This document shows positions 17,806 through 25,777 of a DNA stretch of 46,597 nucleotides, one piece after another (the first letter of the stretch is position 1; each line of letters begins with the position of its first letter). A model generated the notes under the pieces. The model was not told the DNA's origin, did not search any database, and saw only the letters and a program-made list of their open reading frames with translations. Origin of the DNA: JANXXV01 sp040002435 (GTDB lineage: Bacteria; Acidobacteriota; Terriglobia; Bryobacterales; Bryobacteraceae); the NCBI GenBank assembly GCA_040002435.1, contig JBDUEM010000020.1:1-46597 (forward strand), given 5' to 3'. Made by a program: the position numbers and the translations under genes.

Positions 17806-18468
17806 ATGAGCAAAAAGTCCATTCTTTCTTCGATCGTCGAGATCGGTGTGGTGCCCGTGGTGCGCACCACCTCGGCCGAGGCGGCGATCAAGTCCATTGA
17901 AGCGATTCACCGGGGCGGAATTCTTGCCGCCGAGATCACGATGACGGTGCCTGGGGCGCTCAAGGCCCTGGAGAAGATCGCCGATCAGTTCGGCGACAAG
18001 ATCATTCTCGGGGCCGGCACGGTCCTCGACCCCGAGACAGCGCGGATCTGCATGCTGGCAGGCGCTCAGTTTTTTGTGACGCCGACTCTCAACCTGGCTA
18101 CCATTGAAATGGCCAAAAGATACTCGATCGCCATCTTCCCGGGCGCGCTGACGCCTACCGAGGTGCTGACAGCCTGGCAGGCCGGGGCGGACGCGGTCAA
18201 GGTGTTTCCGTGCGGCGCGGTGGGTGGGGCCAAGTACATCAAAGCCCTGAAAGGGCCGCTGCCACAGGTCGAGATGATTCCGACAGGCGGTGTAAATCTG
18301 GAAACCGCCGGAGACTTCCTGAAGGCGGGCGCCTGCGCCGTTGCAGTAGGCGGGGAATTGATTGATCCGAAGAGCATCAAAGAAGGCAAGTACGAAGTTT
18401 TCGAGGAACGGGCGAAGCAGTACCTGGCGGCTGTGAAGAAGGCTCGCGCGGAGATGAGTGCAAGCTAA
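17806..18468 (+). CDS. dgoA: KDPG/KDPGal aldolase
   Basis: 220 aa from the ATG at 17806 (MSKKSILSSIVEIGVVPVVR). Class I aldolase of the Eda/DgoA family: Glu43 in AAEITMTVPGA, GAGTVLD at about 69-75, FFVTPTLN at 89-96, and Schiff-base Lys132 in AVKVFPCGAVGG. The Arg49 of E. coli Eda is replaced by Thr47 here, which fits galactonate-type or promiscuous members better than strict KDPG aldolase. It cleaves 2-keto-3-deoxy-6-phosphogalactonate to pyruvate and glyceraldehyde 3-phosphate. It pairs with the dehydratase upstream, but no kinase (DgoK) is in the window, so the intermediate must be phosphorylated elsewhere or cleaved unphosphorylated. Confidence 0.85.
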   Translation: MSKKSILSSIVEIGVVPVVRTTSAEAAIKSIEAIHRGGILAAEITMTVPGALKALEKIADQFGDKIILGAGTVLDPETARICMLAGAQFFVTPTLNLATIEMAKRYSIAIFPGALTPTEVLTAWQAGADAVKVFPCGAVGGAKYIKALKGPLPQVEMIPTGGVNLETAGDFLKAGACAVAVGGELIDPKSIKEGKYEVFEERAKQYLAAVKKARAEMSAS

Positions 18469-18492
18469 GCCTGATACACTTTAGGATTATTC

Positions 18493-18663
18493 ATGGCACT
18501 CAGCAAAGATCTTCTGGAAATTCTGGTGTGCCCGCTTTGTAAGGCGACGCTCGACTTAAAGCCGGACGAAAGCGGGCTGAAATGCACCCAGTGCAAGCGA
18601 GTCTACCCGATCCGGGACGACATTCCGGTGATGTTAATCGACGAAGCAAAGATCGAAGAGTAG
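18493..18663 (+). CDS. Trm112 family small zinc-ribbon protein (YcaR-like)
   Basis: 56 aa. MALSKDLLEILVCPLCKATL begins the family, and a second CxxC (CTQC) plus VYPIRDDIPVML follow. The two CxxC pairs (CPLC and CTQC) form a zinc ribbon. In eukaryotes and archaea Trm112 activates methyltransferases. In E. coli the relative YcaR lies in the msbA-lpxK-ycaR-kdsB operon. Here it is likewise two genes upstream of an MsbA-type exporter, so the association with envelope lipid genes recurs. The gap to the glycosyltransferase start is 15 bp. Confidence 0.88.
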   Translation: MALSKDLLEILVCPLCKATLDLKPDESGLKCTQCKRVYPIRDDIPVMLIDEAKIEE

Positions 18664-18678
18664 CTGGAAAGCAGGGGC

Positions 18679-19587
18679 ATGGAAAATGCGCTTGAGCGGC
18701 TCGCTTCAGGATCGCGGGTGGCTGTCGTCCGGCTGCGTTCCCTGGGTGACTGTGTGCTCACTACGCCTGCACTCGCGATCCTGAAGCAGAGCCGGCCCGA
18801 CTTGCAGGTCGCCGTGGTGGTGGAGGACCGCTTCGCCCCGGTATTCGATGGGAATCCCGACGTGCAAGCCATCCTGCCGCCCGCGGTCAAGCCTTTGGCC
18901 CGATGGCGGCCGGATCTCTGCCTCAATCTCCATGGTGGGACGCGCAGCATGCTGCTGACGGCCGGATCCGCGGCGCGGATGCGCGCGGGCTTCGCTCATT
19001 TTCGTGGAGCAGGTATCTACAACCTGCGCATTCCCAGGGCGCAGGAGATTCTCGGCGTGGTTCGCAAGGTCCACACGGCGGAACATTTGGCGTCCGCGAT
19101 GTTTTATCTCGGGGCCGCCGTCCAGCCCATTCCCCGCGCAAAGTTGTTCGCAGCGCGGCGGAACCCGCCGGCTCCTTACGCGGTAGTTCACGCGGTGGCC
19201 TCCCAACCCGATAAGACGTGGGCCGCCGAAAAATTCCTGGTGGTGGGCAGGCATCTGCGCGATCAGGGCTTGGAGCCCGTTTTCATTGCCGGGCCCGGTG
19301 AAGATCTTTCGGCCTTTGGCGAATTTCAATGTGTGGTTGGGGCTCCGCTAACCGAAACGAAGTCGCTGCTCCAAAGCGCCAGTCTGTTTGTGGGCAATGA
19401 TAGCGGCCCGGCTCACATGGCCGCGGCATTCGGTATTCCAGTCGTCGTACTGTATGGATCTTCCGACCCGGTTGTCTGGGCGCCCTGGCAGGTGGAGTGC
19501 AAAGTTTTGACCGGGGCCGGTTCTATCGCCGGCATTGAAATATCTGAGGTGATGGCTGCCGTAGATGCCCTGCGAGTGCGCCGATGA
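18679..19587 (+). CDS. Glycosyltransferase family 9 (heptosyltransferase-like)
   Basis: 302 aa. GT9 features: N-terminal VAVVRLRSLGDCVLTTPAL (acceptor-side Rossmann half), VVHAVASQPDKTWAAEKF in the middle, and NDSGPAHMAAAFGIPVVVLYG for nucleotide-sugar binding. GT9 enzymes such as WaaC/WaaF add heptose from ADP-heptose to the lipopolysaccharide inner core on the cytoplasmic face. The downstream exporter gene overlaps it by 4 bp (ATGA), which fits a role in lipid-linked glycan assembly followed by flipping. Exact sugar and acceptor are unknown. Confidence 0.87.
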   Translation: MENALERLASGSRVAVVRLRSLGDCVLTTPALAILKQSRPDLQVAVVVEDRFAPVFDGNPDVQAILPPAVKPLARWRPDLCLNLHGGTRSMLLTAGSAARMRAGFAHFRGAGIYNLRIPRAQEILGVVRKVHTAEHLASAMFYLGAAVQPIPRAKLFAARRNPPAPYAVVHAVASQPDKTWAAEKFLVVGRHLRDQGLEPVFIAGPGEDLSAFGEFQCVVGAPLTETKSLLQSASLFVGNDSGPAHMAAAFGIPVVVLYGSSDPVVWAPWQVECKVLTGAGSIAGIEISEVMAAVDALRVRR

Positions 19588-21413
19588 CGAAACTGGCGCG
19601 CTTGCTGCGCTATGTGCGGCCTTACTGGTCGCCGCTGACGTTGTCCGTCATCCTCATGGCCGTTGCCGGCACGGCACACGCCATGGTTGCGCTGTTGATT
19701 CGTCCGGTGTTTGACCGCGTCTTGAACCGCGATGCGCCGGATGCGCCGCTAGAGCTCTTCAAGATTCCATTCACCGGGACACCGTTCTATCTGCAGAGCG
19801 TGGTGCCTGAGGCCATCCACAACGTGTGGACAATGGTGGCCATGGCGATCCTCGCGGTTTTCCTGATCAAAGGCCTTGCGGACTACTTCGGCAATTACCT
19901 CGTCAGCTACGTCGGCGTTTCCGCGGTGACGGACATCCGTCAAACGGTCTTCGACAAAGTGCTGCGTCAGGATGCGGAGTTCTTTGAAACACAGTCCACC
20001 GGGCGAATCATGTCATCGGTGATGAGCGATATCGAAAAGATTCAGGTGGCGACCTCCAGCATGCTGGCGGATTGGCTGCGCCAAACCTTCGTAGTCATCG
20101 GCCTGGTGTACGTTCTCATGCAAAACGACTGGCGGCTGGCGCTGGTGAGCCTCACGGTACTGCCTATTGTGCTGGTGCCGACGGTCCGACTTGGCAGGCG
20201 CATCCGGCGCACCACTCGCAAAGCGCAAGATAACGCCGCGGAGTTGAACGATATCCTCCAGGAGACAATCAGCGGCCAGCAGATCGTGAAGTCCTTTGGT
20301 ACGGAGCCGCACGAGTCCGAGCGCTTCCGAAGCGCGGCACACCGGCTGCGGTCGGCTAATCTGCATTACGTGGCGCAGCAGGCGATATCCTCACCGTTGA
20401 TTGAATTCTTCGGGGCGCTCACCATTGTCGGGCTGCTCAGCTACGCGCGGACGCAGATCGTCAGTGGCGGCATGTCGGCGGGTGAGTTCACCAGCTTCGT
20501 CATCGCGCTGCTCATGCTATATGAGCCGGTCAAACGGCTGACGGGGATTCACAATATCTTCCAGCAGGCCATCGGCGCCTCGCAGAAGGTCTTCGAGTAT
20601 TTGGACCGGGAGATTCTGATCACAGACAAGCCAACGGCGGTGAAGCTGGAATCTTTCCGCACGACCATCGAATTCGATAACGTCACATTCCGCTATCCGA
20701 ATTCGCCCACGAGCTTTCTGCTGAACGGCATCCACCTACGGGTGAATGCGAGAGAAGTCGTGGCTCTTGTCGGCCCGAGCGGAGGCGGCAAGACTACCAT
20801 CGCTAATTTATTGCCGAGATTTTACGACGTAGTGTCAGGAGCCGTGAGGATCGACGGCCACGACATTCGCGATATACGCCTGGAGTCTCTGCGCGAACAA
20901 ATCGGAATGGTGGCGCAGGACACCTTCCTGTTCAACGACACCGTGGCGAACAACATCCGCTACGGAAAGCAGCACGCCCCGATGGAAGAAGTGGCGCAGG
21001 CGGCGCGGAACGCTCTAGCCGAGGAGTTCATCGCGCGGCTTCCGCAGGGCTTCGACACCATCATCGGCGAGCGCGGCGCGAAGCTCAGCGGCGGGCAGCG
21101 CCAGCGCATCGCCATTGCTCGCGCGCTGCTGAAAAACGCGCCGATCCTGATTCTGGACGAAGCTACGTCGCACCTGGACACCGAGTCTGAAATCCTGGTA
21201 CAGCGCGCGCTGGCGAACCTGATTGAAGACCGCACGGTGATCGTCATCGCACATCGTTTATCCACCATCCGCCGCGCTGATAAGATCGTGGTTCTCGACA
21301 GGGGCCGCATCTCAGAAGTGGGAACTCACGAAGATTTGATCAATCATGGCGGGATTTACCAGCGCCTGCACGAATTACAGTTCCTGGAATCGGATCCCGT
21401 CGTCAACCCATGA
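19584..21413 (+). CDS. msbA: MsbA-type ABC exporter (lipid A / lipid flippase)
   Basis: 609 aa, a half-transporter with six predicted membrane helices (about 1-330) fused to one ATPase domain. Motifs: Walker A GPSGGGKTT, Q-loop region MVAQDTFLFNDTVANNI, signature LSGGQRQR, Walker B ILILDEATSHLD, and H-loop IAHRLSTIRRADK. Length and overall pattern fit MsbA, which moves lipid A-core across the inner membrane. The 4-bp overlap with the GT9 gene and the Trm112-like gene nearby support an envelope-lipid role. Overlaps yicC by 4 bp downstream, so it starts a tightly coupled run into housekeeping genes. Confidence 0.87.
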   Translation: MTKLARLLRYVRPYWSPLTLSVILMAVAGTAHAMVALLIRPVFDRVLNRDAPDAPLELFKIPFTGTPFYLQSVVPEAIHNVWTMVAMAILAVFLIKGLADYFGNYLVSYVGVSAVTDIRQTVFDKVLRQDAEFFETQSTGRIMSSVMSDIEKIQVATSSMLADWLRQTFVVIGLVYVLMQNDWRLALVSLTVLPIVLVPTVRLGRRIRRTTRKAQDNAAELNDILQETISGQQIVKSFGTEPHESERFRSAAHRLRSANLHYVAQQAISSPLIEFFGALTIVGLLSYARTQIVSGGMSAGEFTSFVIALLMLYEPVKRLTGIHNIFQQAIGASQKVFEYLDREILITDKPTAVKLESFRTTIEFDNVTFRYPNSPTSFLLNGIHLRVNAREVVALVGPSGGGKTTIANLLPRFYDVVSGAVRIDGHDIRDIRLESLREQIGMVAQDTFLFNDTVANNIRYGKQHAPMEEVAQAARNALAEEFIARLPQGFDTIIGERGAKLSGGQRQRIAIARALLKNAPILILDEATSHLDTESEILVQRALANLIEDRTVIVIAHRLSTIRRADKIVVLDRGRISEVGTHEDLINHGGIYQRLHELQFLESDPVVNP

Positions 21414-22312
21414 GTCCATCCATCATCCGAAGTATGACCGGGTTCGCCCGGGTGAAAAAGACAATTCACGGCATCGATGCAGTTGTCAGCCTCAAGAGCG
21501 TGAACCATCGCGGGCTGGATCTGCATTTTCATATGAGTTCCGATCTGGATCCATTTGAGGCGGCCATCCGTGCCGCGGTAAAGCGGAATGTGGGCCGTGG
21601 CCACGTCGACGTTCGCGTCTCGCTCGCCAGGTCAGGCGGCCCGGTCGTGATGGACGTAGATAGCGTGCGCCTGGAGAACTATCTGGCGGCGTTCGCCAGG
21701 CTGGCGGCGCAGCACAAACTACGAAACGAACCCGATTTGAACTCCGCGCTGCGCCTCCCAGGAATGTTGCAAGAGGCCGGCGGGATGGAGCTTACCGCCG
21801 CCTTCGAGGCACCGCTGGTGGCTGCGGTGGAGGAGGCCCTGGCCGTCCTGAATCAATTCCGCGCCAGGGAAGGTGCCGACCTGATGAAGGTGATGCTGGA
21901 GAGAAACACCGCCATACTGGACGCAGCGCAGCGTATTGAGCAGATCCGCAGCCGGGCTGTCGAAGCGTTCCACGGCCGGTTGAAGGAGCGCCTGGCGGAA
22001 CTGTTGAACGGCGCCGGGCTCGACCCGCAGCGGGTTGCGCAGGAGGCGGCCATGCTGGCGGATCGCAGCGACGTGGGAGAGGAAACAGCCCGCCTGAAAA
22101 TCCATGCCGTGCAGCTGGCGGAAATTCTGACCACGGAAAGCGACGCGGGGAAGAAAATCGACTTCCTGCTGCAGGAAATGAACCGCGAGACGAATACGAT
22201 CCTCTCGAAGACGTCAGGAATCGGCGAAGGAGGCCTCGGGATTACCGAGCTTGCGCTGGCAGCCAAGTCCGATATCGAGAAGATCCGCGAACAGGCCCTG
22301 AATATCGAATGA
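21410..22312 (+). CDS. yicC: YicC family endoribonuclease-like protein
   Basis: 300 aa. The N-terminal IRSMTGFARVKK, SVNHRGLDLHFHM and the C-terminal DVGEETARLKIHAVQL plus KKIDFLLQEMNRETNTI are diagnostic of the YicC/YloC family (YicC_N plus DUF1732). E. coli YicC and B. subtilis YloC are hexameric RNases involved in small-RNA turnover. The gene overlaps msbA and gmk by 4 bp on either side. The yicC-gmk-rpoZ-coaBC order is common in many bacteria, which strengthens the call. Confidence 0.92.
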   Translation: MSPSIIRSMTGFARVKKTIHGIDAVVSLKSVNHRGLDLHFHMSSDLDPFEAAIRAAVKRNVGRGHVDVRVSLARSGGPVVMDVDSVRLENYLAAFARLAAQHKLRNEPDLNSALRLPGMLQEAGGMELTAAFEAPLVAAVEEALAVLNQFRAREGADLMKVMLERNTAILDAAQRIEQIRSRAVEAFHGRLKERLAELLNGAGLDPQRVAQEAAMLADRSDVGEETARLKIHAVQLAEILTTESDAGKKIDFLLQEMNRETNTILSKTSGIGEGGLGITELALAAKSDIEKIREQALNIE

Positions 22313-22914
22313 CATCCGTTTTTATTATTTCCGCCCCTTCGGGCTCGGGCAAATCGACGCTTGTTGGACGCCTCCTTGCGGCAGATCCAAATCTATTGTT
22401 TTCAGTCTCATACACCACTCGAAAGCCCCGTGGAAATGAGGTCGACGGGCAGAGCTATCACTTTATTGAGCGCGGGGACTTCGAGGCCCGCATCCGCCGC
22501 GGTGAATTCCTGGAACACGCCGAGGTTTTCGGCAATTACTACGGCACGCACCGCAGCATCCTGGAACGCGCCATCGCCGAGCATAAAGATCTGGTACTCG
22601 ACATCGACGTTCAAGGTGCGAGACAATTGAAGGAGTCGATCAAGGATGCGATCAGTATTTTCATCCTTGCCCCTTCCAAGGAAATCCTGGAGCGCCGTTT
22701 GCGGGCGCGCTCGGAAGATGCCGAAGCGGTGATTCAGCGGCGTTTGCGGGAAGCAGCCGATGAGATCCGGAGCTACACCAGCTACGATTATGTGCTGGTA
22801 AACGACGATTTGGAACGATCCGCGGATACACTGGCGGCGATTTTGAAGGCCGAACGGGTCCGGCGAAGAAAAGTGGAAGATCAGGTGCGATCGATTTTAG
22901 CTTCATTTCAGTAA
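22309..22914 (+). CDS. gmk: Guanylate kinase
   Basis: 201 aa. P-loop SAPSGSGKST (residues 8-17), GMP-binding VSYTTRKPRGNEVDGQSYHF, and LDIDVQGARQLK are characteristic. Gmk phosphorylates GMP to GDP with ATP in the cytoplasm and is essential for nucleotide supply. The ATG overlaps the yicC stop (ATGA). rpoZ begins 18 bp downstream. Length and motif spacing are normal for bacterial Gmk. Confidence 0.96.
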   Translation: MTSVFIISAPSGSGKSTLVGRLLAADPNLLFSVSYTTRKPRGNEVDGQSYHFIERGDFEARIRRGEFLEHAEVFGNYYGTHRSILERAIAEHKDLVLDIDVQGARQLKESIKDAISIFILAPSKEILERRLRARSEDAEAVIQRRLREAADEIRSYTSYDYVLVNDDLERSADTLAAILKAERVRRRKVEDQVRSILASFQ

Positions 22915-22932
22915 GCGGAGAGGTACCAACGT

Positions 22933-23172
22933 ATGTACGACACACTACCGAAGAACGCGATGCACTCCATTCCGGACGACCCGGAAACCAGCACCTACCG
23001 GTTCATCATTGTAGCCGCCAAGCGAGCCCGGCAGTTGCAGGGAGGCGCGCGGTCGTTCCTTCCAAGTACTTCGAAGAAGCCGACGGTAGCCGCCATGGAA
23101 GAAGTCCGCCGGGGACTGGTAAAGTACGACGATCCGATCCGCGACGCCGCGATCGCTCTGAAGAACGCCTAA
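22933..23172 (+). CDS. rpoZ: RNA polymerase omega subunit
   Basis: 79 aa. The core YRFIIVAAKRARQLQGGAR corresponds to the conserved omega helix, followed by KPTVAAMEEVRRGLVKYD. Omega binds the beta' subunit, helps its assembly and forms part of the ppGpp site in many bacteria. A GGAGAGG ribosome-binding site lies about 10 bases before the ATG. Position between gmk and coaBC is the usual one. Confidence 0.9.
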   Translation: MYDTLPKNAMHSIPDDPETSTYRFIIVAAKRARQLQGGARSFLPSTSKKPTVAAMEEVRRGLVKYDDPIRDAAIALKNA

Positions 23173-23176
23173 ATCC

Positions 23177-24367
23177 ATGAAGGTAGTGCTCGGCGTTGGC
23201 GGCGGTATTGCAGCCTACAAGGCAGCCGAGCTGGCACGCTTGCTGCAGCAGCGCGGGTGCGTTGTGGAAGTGGTGATGACGGCAGCGGCGCAGCAGTTCG
23301 TCCAGCCGCTGACGTTTGCTTCACTCACCGGCCAGAAAGTGATCACCGGATTGTGGTCATCCAGTTCTTCGGCGGACACCCTTTCCAGCGCCGTCGAACA
23401 CATCCGTGTAGCGCAGGATAATGACACGCTGGTGGTAGCCCCCGCTACTGCGGATCTGCTTGCGAAGTTTGCCCACGGCCTCGCCGACGACTTTCTCTCC
23501 ACCTTATATCTGGCGTTCACGGGCCGAGTTGTATTGGCCCCAGCCATGAATACGAACATGTGGAACCACCCCGCCACACGCCAGAACATGGAGACGCTGC
23601 GCGGCCGCGGTCATTTGGTTGTGGAACCCGCGGACGGACTCCTGGCCTGTGGGACCACGGGCCCTGGCCGGCTGGCCGAGCCTGACCATATTGCCGACGC
23701 CGTGGTGAAGGTTCGCCGGGACCTGGAAGGCGAGACGGTGATTGTCACGGCCGGGCCTACGCAGGAGCCTCTGGACCCTGTCCGGTACATAACGAACCGT
23801 TCGAGCGGCAAGATGGGTTATGCGATTGCCGAAGCGGCCGCGATGCGCGGCGCGAAGGTGATTCTGATATCCGGGCCGGTGAACCTGACCGCGCCGGCGG
23901 GCGTCACGGCGGTCCGTATTAAGACGGCGTGCGAGATGCGCGAGGCCGTGATGCAGCACCTCCCCGAATCCACCATCGTCGTGAAAGCGGCGGCAGTGGC
24001 TGATTATCATCTCTCCAGAGTGCCGGACCAAAAATTGAAGAAGACCGCAACGCGCTTTTCGCTGGAACTCGATCCCACGCCGGATATCCTCGCGGAAGTC
24101 GGCCAGAAGAAGACCGATCAGTTGCTCATCGGCTTTGCGGCGGAAACCCAGAACCTGATCGAAGAAGCCCGCCGGAAGCTAAAAACCAAGAACTGCGATA
24201 TGGTGGTGGGCAATCTGGTGAATCGGGAGAACCTCGGCTTTGAGTCTGAAGACAACGAAGTGGTACTAGTTACGCGCAAAGGCGAACCCGTTCACTTGCC
24301 CCGCGCGCCGAAGCGCGAAATAGCCGACCAGATTTTCGATTACGCCTTGCTGCAGCGCCTGTCATGA
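23177..24367 (+). CDS. coaBC: Bifunctional CoaBC (phosphopantothenoylcysteine decarboxylase / phosphopantothenate-cysteine ligase)
   Basis: 396 aa, the usual length. The N-terminal flavin-dependent decarboxylase (CoaC, about 1-185) has GGGIAAYKAAEL, the catalytic-His region AVEHIRVA, PAMNTNMW and the substrate-clamp Cys in LACGTTGPGRL. The C-terminal ligase (CoaB) begins at VTAGPTQEPLDPVRYI with TNRSSGKMGYAIAEAA and continues with KAAAVADY and LKKTATRFSLEL. Together they convert 4'-phosphopantothenate to 4'-phosphopantetheine for coenzyme A. The start is 4 bp after rpoZ with no clear ribosome-binding site, implying coupling. Overlaps the uracil-DNA glycosylase gene by 4 bp. Confidence 0.95.
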   Translation: MKVVLGVGGGIAAYKAAELARLLQQRGCVVEVVMTAAAQQFVQPLTFASLTGQKVITGLWSSSSSADTLSSAVEHIRVAQDNDTLVVAPATADLLAKFAHGLADDFLSTLYLAFTGRVVLAPAMNTNMWNHPATRQNMETLRGRGHLVVEPADGLLACGTTGPGRLAEPDHIADAVVKVRRDLEGETVIVTAGPTQEPLDPVRYITNRSSGKMGYAIAEAAAMRGAKVILISGPVNLTAPAGVTAVRIKTACEMREAVMQHLPESTIVVKAAAVADYHLSRVPDQKLKKTATRFSLELDPTPDILAEVGQKKTDQLLIGFAAETQNLIEEARRKLKTKNCDMVVGNLVNRENLGFESEDNEVVLVTRKGEPVHLPRAPKREIADQIFDYALLQRLS

Positions 24368-25170
24368 ATCCCGACGAGCTTCGTCAATACCTGGAATTTT
24401 ACAAGGACCTCGGCGTGACGAACCTCTACGTCCGCGAGAAACCGAACGCCCCTGCCATAGTGAAACCGCCACTTGTTGTGCCCATTAGCGTGCCCATTTC
24501 TGTGCCCGTCGTGCTACCTGCCGCTCTGCCTGTCGCCGTAACTGCCGCTCTACCCGGACTGGCTCCGGACGGCGACACACTGGCGACGATCCGCGAAGAT
24601 ATCGGCGACTGCAAACGCTGCGGGCTGTGCCACACGCGCAACAAGATCGTCTTCGGCTCTGGCGATGAAAACGCCCGGCTGGTATTCGTGGGAGAAGGGC
24701 CCGGGGCCGATGAGGATGCGCAGGGCCTGCCCTTTGTCGGACGCGCCGGTCAACTGCTGACGCAGATGATCGACGGCACGGCGAAGAAAGAAGGCATGAC
24801 CATCACGCGCAACGACGTTTACATTTGCAATGTGGTGAAGTGCCGCCCTCCGGAGAATCGCACGCCTCTGCCGGATGAGATGGAGATTTGCGGGCAGTTT
24901 CTATTCCGCCAGCTTTCGGCCATCCGTCCGAAAGCAATCTGTGCGCTCGGGTCGACCGCCGCGAAGGCGGTCCTCGGCACCAAGGACGGCGTCATGAAGC
25001 TGCGCGGAAAGTGGCACAAGTGGCGCGACATTCCGGTCATGGTGACGTATCATCCGTCGTATCTGCTGCGGCCCTACAATCAGAATGCAAAGAAAGAGGC
25101 CTGGGAAGACTTGAAGGCCGTCCTGCACCATGTCTATGACTCGCGCCCGCGGGCGCTTCCTCTCCTTTGA
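24364..25170 (+). CDS. Family 4 uracil-DNA glycosylase (Fe-S) with Pro/Val-rich N-terminal linker
   Basis: 268 aa. The catalytic domain (about 72-262) shows motif A VGEGPGADEDAQGLPFVGRA and motif B HPSYLLR. Four cysteines are placed as in thermophile family 4 enzymes: Cys83/Cys86 (DCKRC), Cys160 (VVKCRPP) and Cys176 (EICGQF), which ligate a [4Fe-4S] cluster. It excises uracil from DNA to begin base-excision repair. Before the domain lies a short N-terminal segment (NPDELRQYLEFYKDLGVTNLY), then a Pro/Val/Ala linker at about 34-68 with VP repeats. The gene sits between coaBC and tmk; linking uracil removal with dTMP kinase is sensible because both affect uracil in DNA. Confidence 0.92.
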   Translation: MNPDELRQYLEFYKDLGVTNLYVREKPNAPAIVKPPLVVPISVPISVPVVLPAALPVAVTAALPGLAPDGDTLATIREDIGDCKRCGLCHTRNKIVFGSGDENARLVFVGEGPGADEDAQGLPFVGRAGQLLTQMIDGTAKKEGMTITRNDVYICNVVKCRPPENRTPLPDEMEICGQFLFRQLSAIRPKAICALGSTAAKAVLGTKDGVMKLRGKWHKWRDIPVMVTYHPSYLLRPYNQNAKKEAWEDLKAVLHHVYDSRPRALPLL

Positions 25171-25777
25171 AGGAACCGACGGCTGCGGCAAAACGACCCA
25201 GATGCGGCTGTTGGCCACGAAGCTTCGTGCGGAGGGAAAAGACGTGATCGAGACCGCCGAGCCGGGCGGCACTCGCATTGGCTTGCAGATCCGCAGCATT
25301 CTGCTCGATTCAGCCAATCAGGAACTGTCCCCCACCGCGGAGATGCTGCTGTACTTTGCCAGCCGCGCGCAGAATGTCGACGAATGCATCGTGCCGGCGC
25401 TCGATAGGGGTGTTACGGTTCTCTCGGATCGATTCACCGACTCGACGCTTGCCTATCAGGGCGCAGCGCGCGGATTGGGCCGGGACGTGGTGATGGCGCT
25501 GCACCGGATCGCCTGCCGCGGACTGCTGCCCGACCTGACCATTTATCTCGATATCGACCTGGACACCAGCCTGCAGCGGGCGCACGCACGGAACCGGCAA
25601 ATCGAAGACAAAGACGAACGCCGCATGGATGAACAGGCGGTGGAGTTTCACCATCGCGTGCGACAGGAGTATCTGAAGCTGGCCGAGATGGAACCCGGAC
25701 GCATCAAGGTAATCGATGGCCGCGCGGATCGAAAAACCATCGCGGCTATGATCTGGGAGACCGTCCACAGTGTTTGA
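25130..25777 (+). CDS. tmk: Thymidylate kinase
   Basis: 215 aa from the ATG at 25130; the ATG at 25136 is an equally possible start. P-loop SFEGTDGCGKTTQ, the DR motif SDRFTDSTLAYQG, and a lid region near ARNRQIEDKDERR are typical of dTMP kinase, which makes dTDP for DNA synthesis. The 5' end overlaps the uracil-DNA glycosylase gene by 35-41 bp and the 3' end overlaps holB by 8 bp. The tmk-holB neighbourhood is common in bacteria. Confidence 0.95.
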   Translation: MSMTRARGRFLSFEGTDGCGKTTQMRLLATKLRAEGKDVIETAEPGGTRIGLQIRSILLDSANQELSPTAEMLLYFASRAQNVDECIVPALDRGVTVLSDRFTDSTLAYQGAARGLGRDVVMALHRIACRGLLPDLTIYLDIDLDTSLQRAHARNRQIEDKDERRMDEQAVEFHHRVRQEYLKLAEMEPGRIKVIDGRADRKTIAAMIWETVHSV

